DNA from: Buddleja alternifolia
Taxonomy: Eukaryota > Streptophyta > Magnoliopsida > Lamiales > Scrophulariaceae
Direction of reading: 5' to 3'
Assembly: GCA_019426215.1 (NCBI GenBank)
Contig: CM033404.1
Span: 26,598,843 to 26,662,842, forward strand
DNA length: 64,000 bases
In this document: in pieces, positions 10,603-21,062 of the stretch
Layout of the letters: each line of letters starts with the position of its first letter
Position numbering within the stretch: the stretch's first letter is position 1
Notes under the pieces: model-generated
Told to the model about the DNA's origin: nothing
The model's input: the letters and a program-made list of their open reading frames with translations, nothing else
The model's database searches: none
Program-made: the position numbers and the translations under genes

Positions 10603-11979
10603 CGAATGGACGAAGATGGTATTGTTGTAAGAAACCAAGCCAAACTAGTCGCTCAAGGTTATTGCCAAGAGGAAGGTATCGACTTTGATGAGACATACGC
10701 TCCAGTAGCTCGTCGTAAAGCAATTCGAATGTTCCTAGCGTTTGCCGCATTCAACAAATTTACAGTATATCAAATGGACGTAAAGAGTGCATTTCTGAAT
10801 GGTAAACTCCAAGAAGAAGTATATGTGGAGCAACCACCAGGATTTATCAACAACCATGGCAAAAGTATGGTCTACAAGTTCGATAAGGCACTTTATGGTC
10901 TTAAACAAGCACCATGAGCATGGTATGACACTCTCTCTATCTTCCTTATAGGTAAAGGCTTTTCCAAAGGCAGCGTTGACACAACATTATTTAAAATTAC
11001 CCATAATGAAGATATTCTCTTAGTCCAAATCTATGTGGATGATATTATATTTGGATCTACTAACAAGCATCTATGGGAGAAATTTTTGAAAATGATGCAA
11101 GATCAATTTGAAATGAGCATGATGGGTGAACTAACCTTCTTCTTAGGATTACAGGTTAAACAACTACCCAATGGCATATTTATAAACCAAACTAAATATA
11201 CTAGAGATATGATTAAGAAATTTGGTAAGGAAAATGCATCATCTTCAAAAATTCCAATGAGTTAAACGCTTAAACTAGATAAAGATGAAAGTGGGAAGAA
11301 AGTTGATATCACTAATTATAGAGGTATCATTAGATCACTTCTTTATCTTACAGCTAGTAAACCTGATATTATGTTCTCAGTATGCATGTGTGCACGATTT
11401 CAAGCTGATCCTAGAGAATCACACTTAATTGCTGCTAAGAAGATCCTTAAGTACCTAAAAGGCACACAAAATGTGGGCTTATGGTATCTAGGGGATTCTC
11501 CTTTTGAACTAATTGGTTACTCAGATGCAGATTTTGCAAGATGCAAAATAGATAGAAAAAGTACTAGTGGTACATGTCAATTTATAGGAGATAGACTAAT
11601 TTCATGGCACAGTAAGAAACGACAATCCATAGCGACCTCTACTGCTGAAGCTGAGTATGTAGCCGCTGGAAGCTGTTGTGCACAAATTCTTTGGATGTGG
11701 CAACAACTTAGAGATTATGGAATAATCCTAGGTCCAACCCCAATCCATTGTGATAACCAAAGCGCTTTAGCCATGACTCAAAACCCTGTCCTTCATTCTA
11801 GAAACAAACACATTGACATCCGATGTCATTTCCTACGAGATCATGTTCAAAAGAAAGATATCTCCATGCACTTTATTAGTACAGAAAAACAATTGGCAGA
11901 TATCTTCACCAAAGCGCTCAACGAACAACGATTTCTCACTTTAAGAAGTGAACTAGGTATGATTGATTTAAATGCTTAA
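10603..11979 (+). pseudogene. SIRE-like copia reverse transcriptase and RNase H
   Basis: One frame runs from the [10 protein letters not shown] motif (about 10605) to a TAA at 11977, with only two stops: TGA at 10915 (CGA to TGA in APRAW) and TAA at 11263. Visible blocks are [31 protein letters not shown], the catalytic YVDDIIFGS (11032-11058), FLGLQV, and RNase H with GYSDADFARC, TSTAEAEYVAA and HCDNQSALA. The N-terminal edge is a deletion junction with integrase at about 10600. Confidence 0.93.
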
Positions 11980-12588
11980 TCATTCGAAACATCATGCTTT
12001 TCTTTTTAGGCATAAAATTTAGGGGGAATTTACCTTATCCTTCAAATCTTTATGTTTAAGTTGTTAATTTTAAAGGGAGCCCACATAGGGGGAATTGTAA
12101 AAGAAATAATTTTACTTAAGTGAAGTTGACCAGAAAATGTTTTTTGTTGCATTGGTCATACAACGCTTAACACTATGTTTTCAAACTCAATTAGACGCTC
12201 TTCAATTTCAAATTCAAATCTCCTTAGCAGCTAAACTCTCCTTTAAAAGAAACTAAACACTTGAACTCATTCCCATTTGAGCGCTTAGAAAAAATGAATT
12301 TCAAAGATAGCGTTTGTTACCTAACGCTAGATAAAAAGACAATGGATCAATCCATCAAAGCAATTAATGCTGACTTGATGTCCATTATCTCTGTTCAATA
12401 AAACCAAAGGTAATCGTTGCTTTTCAAAATGACGGTTCAACCAAAGGCACTCGCGTGAATACACGTTCCTTGTATTTCGGGTGCGTGCAACTCACGTTGA
12501 AAATTTAAAACAAACTGTAAAATTCAAAAGACAATCTGAAAAAGCAATCACAAAAGCACCAAATTAAGTATCCTTTTGTCTTCATTAA
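11980..12588 (+). other. SIRE spacer after pol
   Basis: Non-coding spacer between RNase H and the accessory ORF, homologous to 2283-3120 on the minus strand. Relative to that copy about 950 bp, including the N-terminal domain of the accessory ORF, is missing at about 12505-12560. No gene seen. Confidence 0.6.
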
Positions 12589-13141
12589 ATGCAGTTTCCA
12601 GCGACAAAATTCTACGGGAAGAAGATGATAGGCGAGTTGCTCAAACCCAGGCGTAGGGGTGGAGCAGCGGTTCTCAAGGAAGAGCGCGAGCGACTCCTTG
12701 CGGAAGGCATAGTTCGGAGTGATGATGAGGAACAAGCAACTTCATCCTCATTATCCTCTTCAGAAGAACAAGTGGTGGTTAAACGACCTAAAAGAAAATT
12801 CGCTTTGAAAGTCGCTGAGTCATCAAAGCTAGCAAAAAAGCAGAGGAAGAAGCCGGAGCCAAAGAAGAAAAAGCCTAAGTCTCCTTCTCCCAAGTCACCT
12901 TCTCCTCCTCCAGCATTTATCTATGAGCCAGAGCTGAAAGATGTTGAAGAAGAGGTCGAAGTATAGCTAGCACAAAAGCGTACTCCGCCGCCCACTCCAA
13001 CCGGATCCACAAGCGCTTCAGCCTAGCCAGTGCTTGTGGAATCATCTAGTGTCCCGCCTCCTCCCTCTTCTCAATCTATTCCTGAGTCAACTCCAGCAAT
13101 TGCACCAGAGACTCCCTCTGAAAAACGTGCCCGCTTGCTGG

Positions 13142-13219
13142 GTAAGCACTTAAGCTCAATACAGTGTTTTTTTATCCCTTGAGGATTATCTTTCTAAAAG
13201 CTTGCAACAACTCTTTCAG
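13142..13219 (+). other. Intron 1 of SIRE accessory ORF
   Basis: Donor G|GTAAGC, acceptor CTCTTTCAG|CC, 78 bp. Removing it joins G and CC into one Ala codon and keeps the frame from RLL to ESDAKMQN. The donor is conserved in the minus copy (CAGG|GTAAGT at 1054/1053). Confidence 0.72.
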
Positions 13220-13396
13220 CCGAAAGTGATGCCAAAATGCAAAACATTTTTAATGTTTTTGAAGAATTAAATCTTCCCATTTGTGCTCAACCTCTCACTT
13301 CTTCTCTGGATTTAGATCATGAAGAAGTGTCGGAGCCTGAGGTACCATCTGTTGAAACAGATCAAGCGACTGAAACAGCCTATGAACCTCCTCAGA

Positions 13397-13476
13397 GTAA
13401 GCGTTGTAGTCTTTTGATTATGATTTCTACTTAGTAGAAATTTTGCTTACTTTTCTCAAACGCTTGCTTATATCAG
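13397..13476 (+). other. Intron 2 of SIRE accessory ORF
   Basis: Donor CAGA|GTAAGC, acceptor TATATCAG|CT, 80 bp with in-frame stops inside. Removal joins A and CT as a Thr codon between PPQ and QTAPNAY. Confidence 0.68.
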
Positions 13477-16250
13477 CTCAAACAGCACCAAACGCTTATG
13501 CACCTCCATCCTCAGAGGTCCCTATTGAAGTGGACGTTGATTTGGCATCTGTTGTGGAAATCGCTAGAGAAGTGGATCAAATCCTTCCTGACGCTGAAAT
13601 ATCACCGGCTCATAAAGCGATTGATCACTCTACACAGTTAATCGAAGTGGCCGCTGGCATCCCAACTGAAGCGATTACCATTCAACCTACTCCAATCGAA
13701 CCCCCTCCTAGTGTCATCAACTTCTTTCCTCGCTGATACAATGTCGCTAGAGAATGCGACACCAGAACTCTCGTTGAAATGGAGATCAGTTTTCAAATTA
13801 CTCTCCATAGGACTGATATCTCTAATTCAGCCAAGTTTGCCTTCTTCGAGGATTTTGCTGATTTAGGTCTCTACATGCTTGAGCGTCTTCAATCTCGACT
13901 TGAGTATATTAGGCGACCAGCGTTTAACATCACTGATTTTGACCGTGAGCGATTCAACTTCACAGGAAAATCTGCCGAATCCTTCTATCCTCCTCGGCCA
14001 AATAAAATTGTGATAAAAAATCCCCATATGGACGATTAGATAAAAACCATCACGAAGAAGATCTTAACAAAATTGGGTACTCTGCCCTTCCTAAAATTGT
14101 CTACTCACCTCAGGACGCTCTGTCCCCTCAACCTCTCAAACTGTGGAAAGGAAAAAGCACCATAGTCGCTGAGTGTCCTAATCCTATTAACTCATGAATA
14201 GAGGATGAAGCCCAATAATACTTGGCCAGACTCTGGGCAGACACTTTCAACGTTGAGAAAGAGCGATTCAAAAAGCTACTTGCTATAACGACAGATTCAG
14301 AACTCGTTGAGCAGCTGGGCAAACACTGGATCGCTGAGACTCGCAAATGGGAAAAAGACTTCGTCTTGCAGTACCATTCCGCTGATGAAATGATGAAGTA
14401 TCTCTTCCTATTTAACTTCGGAATTAAATATCGGCGCAGGGGATAGGCTATCGTCTTACTCCAACAACGTGAGTCGCTCGTAGGTGCTATCAGCAACTTA
14501 CCATATTATCGAAGAAACATAGAAAGTTACATTCGAACACAACTCTTTCAAATAAGTCAAGGTGGCTATGAATTTGACTCCGAAGGTAACTTTACCCAGC
14601 GACTGTAGTTTGATCTCAACGAAGATGCTTCTACAAGCAAGCAACCGCTATTGCCAGGACAAAGTCAAATCGTGTAGACCTTGCTAATGATCACGCTGAG
14701 TTTACTGAATTCTACAGAGACAGAAGAGCTATGATAGAGAATGCACAAGCACTGGATATCACTTTCAACCATTACTCTAGGTTAAGTGACTTCCGAGGAT
14801 ACAACCTTCATCCTGTGCTCTTTTGTGAACAAAACATCCAAATGGCCAAAGTGATATCGCTAATCAGGCCAGTGGATCAAAAAGCAGCTCAAGCGCTCAT
14901 GCCATTTATTTTGGACTTTTACAAATCCTACATCTCGGGAGTGGAATTGCTTGAAGGAGTGCAACTTGCACTAAGCACTGCAGAGCACGAAAATGCTTTG
15001 TTCTATATACCGCAGTCTAGCTTGATCAATCCAAGGAATGTTATGGAAGCGATTGGCCCACTCTGGGTCATTGCCGTTAAGACTGCTTCTCCTCAGATAG
15101 AGATAGTTGAAATAGAAGAGGAACACACTCATACTGTGACAGTCGCTCAAACCACAGGCGCTGACATGCAAGATGTTGCCACCAGCGCTCCAGCAGTTGA
15201 GGTTTCCCTTGGTGAACAAGATGCTCAAATTGAGGCTGCAACTCAATCGCTTGACTTAGCGATAGAAGAAGTTCAAGCTGAAATCGTCACAGAGACTCAC
15301 GAACCTTTCATTCGTGATAAATTTAAAGGCAAGGCTCCAGTTTCTAGCTCACATGACTCTAAGCGTTCCTCCTCAGACACGGACTCGGACTCAGATAGTG
15401 ATCCAGAGGCAAGAGATTTCAAGCAAGTTGTTCGCAATTCTCTTAGCAATCTAATAGGCTCTTGTTCTTGTTTGGAAGAAAACAACACCTCAATGCTTCA
15501 TCACGTAGAGAGATTGCTTAAGGCTGACAGGAGTCGCGCCAACAAGCTTTCAGTCACTATGATGAATAGTATCTCTCCCCTGATCAAAGAACTTTCTGAT
15601 GACTTTAATAGGACGCTAGCTCAGAATGCATCCGCTGATACTGAGCGTCACAATTCTTCAAATGTTGTTGCTCAGAGTATTGCTCAACAAGTCGCTCTGC
15701 TAGTTGAAGAAGTTCGGCTTTTGCGCAGGGATATCGCTGAGATAAAAACCTCTCTTGATGATGCGAAGAAGGGGTAAAATTAGAAAGAAAAGCATCAAAC
15801 GTCAAAATCCATAAAAGAGTCCATCTCCAAAACCGATAACAAGCATTGGCGCTCAATGTTCGACGAAATAGCAGGCATAAAGAAGATGCTAACTAAGAAG
15901 CGCAAGCCATGATACTATCAAGGAAGATACTTGCTTCCCGATTTAGACGTCGAATTCTTAGAAAGTGTGGGTTTTCATCCATACGCTGGACCGCTTAGAA
16001 AACCTTTAAACTAGAAATCCACCAATGATCGAAGATAAGACATTTATTATGACTTGATCCGAGAACTTGGAATCCCTCAAAGGGATTGGGTGGAAAGATT
16101 TTTAGAGCTAAAAGAAAGCGCTAGGCTAAGGAGACATGATTTTGATGAAGTCCAGTACACTACCATGTAAGACATTGATCGACACCTACTGGACTTAGCA
16201 AATGAAATCTATCAAGGAGCAAAAGCGGCTAAGCGACAAAGAAGATGATG

Positions 16251-16338
16251 CCTTATATTTTCTTCCTTTGTTGTTTTTACATTTTTACTTTCAGCGCAAT
16301 CATTTGTATGCTTACCTTGAAATTATATATGAATGAAT
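16251..16338 (+). other. Remnant between accessory ORF and truncated 3' LTR
   Basis: Short T-rich stretch. The polypurine tract and the first approximately 750 bp of the 3' LTR that should be here are absent, so a deletion junction lies near 16338. Confidence 0.5.
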
Positions 16339-17362
16339 GATTCCAAAGCACCTATAAATAGTCTCCTCAGCCTAAAACACAAGAGTATATACAAGAGTGA
16401 TGACAAGATATTAACACATACACAAAAATTACTCACTCTTGTATATAGAAAAATAAACAAAAAGGGTACGAACTTTGCCAAAGAAAAGCTTAAAAACTCC
16501 ATAGCCAAAATTCCTTCTAGCTTTTCACAACCATTCCAAAGACAGCCACAAATATCTCAAACCTCTTTCTAGAAGAACCCTACACTATTATTGAGATATC
16601 CCAAGTTGTTTGAACTTTCCAAAAACAAACAAACCAGTGAACAAAAACTCTCAACATATTTCATCCGAGTGAGAAAGTGTGTTGACTTACAAGCTGTATT
16701 TTTATGTAAAAGAAGCTTGTGTAAGAAGATCTTTATTGGAGCTGAAATCTGTGTGACCAAGGATTTCCAAGATCGATTGTTACTTGCATTATTTCTGGCT
16801 GAAAAAAGCCAGAGGATAGAAGTGACCTGTAGCAGAAATCTGCGTGACCAAGGAGCTCAAGTCATCAACATCCGTATTACCTCTATTTTGTAGAAGTCTC
16901 TGTGTGACTCTTCTATAATCATCATAGTGGATATCCTCCCTAATAAAAGGAGAAGAAGGACGTAGCTGGGATTACATCACCCAGTGAACCTTACAAATAT
17001 CCTGTGTCATTTACTATTTTATTCATTTACTGTTTTATTGCCTTACTATTCATATTGCATACATCTTGAAAAAAGTTTTAAAATAGTTAAGCGACTACTT
17101 TAACTTAAACCGAACGCTAAGCTATAAAAATTATTTTCGCTGTGCTAACCCTGATTAAGTGACTAAACATTGCCCTACTTCGGCAAGCGTTAAAATCACT
17201 AAGTCTAAGTTATCTTTTCTCAAGCACCCGACGTAGCGCTTAAGCTTTCCAAGCGTTCAAAAATATCAAAAGTGATACGATTTTTAGAAGTCGAAAAAGA
17301 CTTCAGGGTCTATTCAACCCCCCCCCCCTCTAGACCCTTCTGTATGCCACTTGGGACCAACA
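16339..17362 (+). repeat. SIRE 3' LTR, 5'-truncated
   Basis: Corresponds to 6169-7199 of the 5' LTR with about 3% differences and a small deletion near 16373. It keeps the TATA box (16351), the C-rich tract and the CA terminus followed by the ATATT target duplication. Confidence 0.92.
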
Positions 17363-20244
17363 ATATTAAATATAATGGATACATTGATTGAATGAAAAAC
17401 TTACTGATTGATTTTTTCTGTCATCTCATCTCGGTAATCTGGCTCACCATGTAAATAATCCAGATAGTAAACGACCTCTTGAAATGAATCAATTGCAAGC
17501 AACACCCAATGTCCCCTAAAAAGCATTCAAAAGATAAGTTTAAAATTTAGTTTGCGTAACTAGTTTTACAAATTAAAGTTGAGTCTTTAGTAGCTCACCC
17601 GGTGTTATAAGGTGCAAGAAATAACTTATTCATTTATGCACTCTGTATCATAACACGTGCTATGTACTGCACTTGTTCAGTATACTTGCCTGTTCCCGCA
17701 GATATGGAATGTGAGCTAAGGAACCCGAAACTTGCTTCTTTCCCTTCGGGGACCACATACTTAATCCACAAACACCTAAATTGAGCATAAAAAATAAATT
17801 TCGAGTAACGAAAATAATCATAGTTTAGATGCAATAAAATAATTAAAAAACTTACTTTATGTACACTGAAATGAGAGAGGCTCCGATCTCTTCTTGACGC
17901 AGAAGGTGACAGATCTCCTCATTTCCAATATACCCGGGGAATGCTAAATTCATAATTCTTTCCTCGATGTCTATAGTGATCTGGTCAGTAATAGACATCA
18001 TCTTCATGTACTTCCCAAGATATAAAAGCTTATTAGGGAGTCCAGATAGTTCAATGTCTGCACATCTGTCACCTTCACGTGTAGGCTTGGCCACTGGAGG
18101 ATTTGGTTTGACAGCTGAGTGCTCTGACGCCCCTAATTTCTGGTTTCCAGATGATTTGGATGGTCCAAGAGACTATTTAAGCAACGAAAATAAAATGTGA
18201 ATGTTACACACCAAAGTATATTTAGTAACCTTAAACAATTGTTATAATTTATTAATGACTAGCTACTAATTACATACCGGTGCATCAGTGACAATGATAA
18301 GACTCGCTGGCCAAGCAACAAAGGTACCCAAAACATTAGAAATGGTGAACTCATCATTGAGAGGGAGGGGTGGGGTGTATTTGCGTCAACTGCAGTGTCA
18401 ACGCGCACTTTCACAAAGTTGGTGGCTAACGGACGGTTGTGAATTATACTATCATCCACTCGATTGTACATCCGTCCTTTAGCTACCACACGATATGATG
18501 ATGATGAAAGTGCTAATTGACATGGTGTGATAACCTACATATATATATATATACAACATTATATTAGAAAGTTTTTGTGTGTTTTACAGAAATAGAGAGT
18601 TGAAAGTTAGATGATCAATAAACAAGTTCAAATCATTCGCTCAGGAAGCATCTTAACTGGTTCTGGGCAGCTATCTTTCAAAGAAACCACCTCATCTTCA
18701 TGTGACCGACGCGATTTAGACGCTTCCATATCATCTATCCGGCGTTGCATGGCAAACATTGATTCGGAGAGGCTCTTCACCATGTTTTTCAAGCTTTCCA
18801 CCTCCATTTCTTCAAAAGACTTTGGATCCGTAAAGTACTCTCTTTGTGAGACCCCAAAGCCAACACCCCTAACGCAACCCAGATGCTCCTTCTTTTTAAG
18901 AGCTTTAGCCAATAGATCATCTCGACTCCTCTCGTTTCCACTATGGCTAGTACTCTCTTGTGAAATGCTCTCCTGTAATAATACATTAAAAAAAATAAAA
19001 AATTATTGAACTTTGTTTTTCAATAGTATTTCAAAACAAGCATACAACACATTATAGAGCTAAAATTGCAAATAGCTCACCATTTCATTCACTACTCTTC
19101 TAACATTGTCGTTATCAATTTCATTTGTTTTATTGGAATGTGCAATCCTCCACACGAGTGCTCGTGCCATCTCTGTGCAATCAGACCCCGCATCCCATCT
19201 TCTATTCATCCATATTTTGATAAAAAAAATATACATTTATTAACAAGAATTTTTTATTAAAAAAATTGTAAAGATTCACTGCTAAATGAACTACGTACCT
19301 CAATTTGCTCCATAAGAGCATGTCCAAAACGTGATCTCCTGTAAGGATATTCAGGTTCCTTTGCTCTTTCTGATTTTCCCTACTTATTTTCTATTTATTA
19401 CATAATCAAATGTTTAGTTAAATATAAACGCAATAACCAACAAATGAAACCGTAAATTAAAATGACTACATGAAACTCTTCACTTAGGCGAAGGTCTACA
19501 AATGTCGTCCAATCGGCTTGAGGAATCCCATACTGTGAGGGTGGGTTGTAATTAATGTTCCCATCATCATCTCGCACCCACACTCTACTCAAGTAGCTCC
19601 TGAAGTTACGTGCTAGCTTCCCAGCTTGTGCTAGTACGTACTTTTGTCTACTTTCTTCAATATCAAATGTCAACTACAAAAAACAAACAACAAAGTATAT
19701 ATGAAATTATAATTTAGAGAAAATTAAATCAACAAAAAATACATTAACAATACTTAGAAATATGATAATATCCACCTTTGTTTCATCCCAAATGTTTCTT
19801 TTTATTGGTGAAGGGACTTTTCACCAATCACTGATGGTAATCGGCACCTTCTGCCGAGCCAAGACTCCTATGTAACTAACAAATGTTGATTTATTTGGGT
19901 CAACTGCTTGGCCTCTGTCACTCCAGTCGACAGGTAGCTTTATGCCTTAACTTCTGGCATTGATAACGTTTTTCATAGTCGTGACACCTCTCCGTATCTC
20001 ATTTTCATGACGCCTATCTGATCCACATACATCATCTTCAGGAAAACTACCAGCAGGATCTGAAGCCATCGACCTACAAAAGCCCAAAAATACAGAAGTT
20101 AGATTCATATAAATTTGGCTTTGGCAATAATAGTTTTAAAATAGAAGTAATAAATACAGAAGTTAGATTCATTCCCATTATTCTAGAAAAAATTTGGCAG
20201 AGTCACGGCGCAAAAATTTGTACCAAGTTCTCGACTTAATCTTC

Positions 20245-20494
20245 CCCCAAACCCAACAAACCCAGCAAACCCAACAAACCCAGCAATTACAAATATTGAT
20301 CACCAGTTGGATCACATAAATCACATAAAAATACAAATAAAGCATCATATTTCCAGCAACTAAGTATAAATATTGATCACCAGTTGAATCACATAAAACA
20401 TCATATTTGCAACAACTATAAATATTGATCATCAGTTGGATCACATAAAGCATCATATTGCTAGCAACTAGAAATATTGATCACCAGTTGGATC
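20245..20494. repeat. Tandem repeats in CACTA intergenic spacer, left part
   Basis: A short minisatellite (CCCAACAAACCCAGCAAA type, 20245-20289) is followed by about four units of roughly 60 bp, each containing AATATTGATCACCAGTTGG and ATCACATAAA. The array resumes at 28430 after the nested retrotransposon. Confidence 0.82.
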
Positions 20495-21062
20495 TGTTAG
20501 AGTATATGCCCTCGACTTCCATAAAGAGGATAGATTTATAGGGCATAAACATTGTAACTAAACTATGGTTTTTCTATTAATATAAGGCAGTTGATTGTTG
20601 TTTTCTTCTAGGCATTTATAAGGTGTGAATAAACAACGTAAAGTTCTTGATGACAAGGCGAACCTTCTACCTCCTATGGGATAGGAGGAAAGGCACTAGA
20701 ATGGTTTGACCCTTGACATCTAAAAGGGTTCGCAAGTCTAAGAAATATTGATTGGGCATCAATAGTGAATAAAGATTTGTATGATGTAAGTTTCGACAGA
20801 GAAAGTGTCAGTCGTACACTACGGAAATGGTAGTGGGAACTTATATCATAGACGTGTCAGTTGGACTGATATGTTCGAACACGGCTCGCATCAGTTCATC
20901 ACCTGGGTATTCACTCATTGAGAGTCAATGATGAAACTGATAAGTAGTGATAGGTACGTGTGAACCTCTGACTTGAGAAATGGAGTTGAAGATGTACTTG
21001 TGACATCAAGTCTGTCATTAGAGTAGTTAGATTCAAATCACCTGTTGGTGGAATCGACCTCG
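20495..21062 (+). repeat. RLC-A 5' LTR, 3'-truncated
   Basis: Matches 26824-27391 with a few percent difference, then stops abruptly after GGAATCGACCTCG, where leader-like sequence begins. The remaining 1 kb of LTR and the Met-tRNA primer site are absent. Confidence 0.9.

Larger units (their letters stand above)
12589..16250 (+). pseudogene. SIRE accessory ORF with two introns, C-terminal coiled coil
   Basis: Not a gag-pol domain that I can name. Exon 1 (from about 12589) carries the KKMIGELL segment, a KRPKRK and KKQRKKPEPKKKK basic cluster and Pro/Ser low complexity; two introns follow (13142-13219, 13397-13476), both splicing in frame. Exon 3 continues, with frameshifts and stops (13734, 14037, 14187, 14444 and others), to a long open stretch at 14731-15777 that ends in an acidic Ser/Asp run (near 15370-15400) and heptad-like LLVEEVRLLRRDIAEIKTSL (15700-15760). 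A tail to about 16250 reads on through several stops. Base use favours AGCG/CGCT. Compared with the minus-strand copy the N-terminal PF20167-like domain is deleted. The position between pol and LTR is that of env-like ORFs, but no membrane segment is visible. Confidence 0.65.
5415..17362 (+). mobile_element. SIRE/Maximus-like copia retrotransposon, nested in CACTA intron
   Basis: The element starts TGTTAAG and ends GACCAACA, flanked by ATATT at 5410-5414 and 17363-17367. The order is 5' LTR, Met-tRNA primer site, gag, protease, integrase, RT-RNase H, accessory ORF, truncated 3' LTR. The shared 1 kb of the two LTRs differs at roughly 3% of positions by eye, so the insertion is fairly old. It has internal deletions in pol (about 10600), in the accessory ORF and across the start of the 3' LTR. 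It sits in the intron between the Ulp1 His and Cys exons. Confidence 0.93.
4870..20069 (-). pseudogene. CACTA second gene: En/Spm Transposase_24-like region, coiled coil, DUF8039-like, Ulp1/C48 protease; split by SIRE insertion
   Basis: Exons read by eye: 20069-19776 (ATG at 20069), 19673-19470, about 19381-19300, 19205-19082, about 18972-18610, 18534-18278, 18172-17856, 17775-17599, 17515-17405, then beyond the SIRE insertion 5326-5245, 5160-5065, 4962-4870 (TAG). The N-terminal part resembles plant Ptta/En-Spm Transposase_24 (VRGVG motif near 18860); then a coiled coil, a DUF8039-like exon (VVAKGRMYN...VDTAVD) and a C48 peptidase. The catalytic His is in GHWVLLAID (17515-17490) and the catalytic Cys in RQTNEVDCGYF (5160-5110). 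The last four junctions keep frame, for example Q completed across 17405/5326. Stops in exon 1 (ISDW*), at 17636-17634 and near 19945 make it dead. Ulp1 domains are known passengers in plant CACTA and MULE elements. Confidence 0.82.

Noticed and set aside
14128..14496. Minus-strand open frame within the accessory ORF region
   Set aside because: Antisense to a recognisable stretch of the plus-strand accessory protein; no independent support.
12589..16250. Calling the accessory ORF a retroviral envelope gene
   Set aside because: Position fits, but no signal peptide, membrane anchor or fusion-peptide-like stretch can be seen, and it is Lys/Pro/Glu-rich with a coiled coil.
20290..20494. Regularly repeated 60-bp units resembling a CRISPR-like array
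   Set aside because: Units are contiguous and diverged, with no unique spacers; they lie in a plant CACTA transposon.
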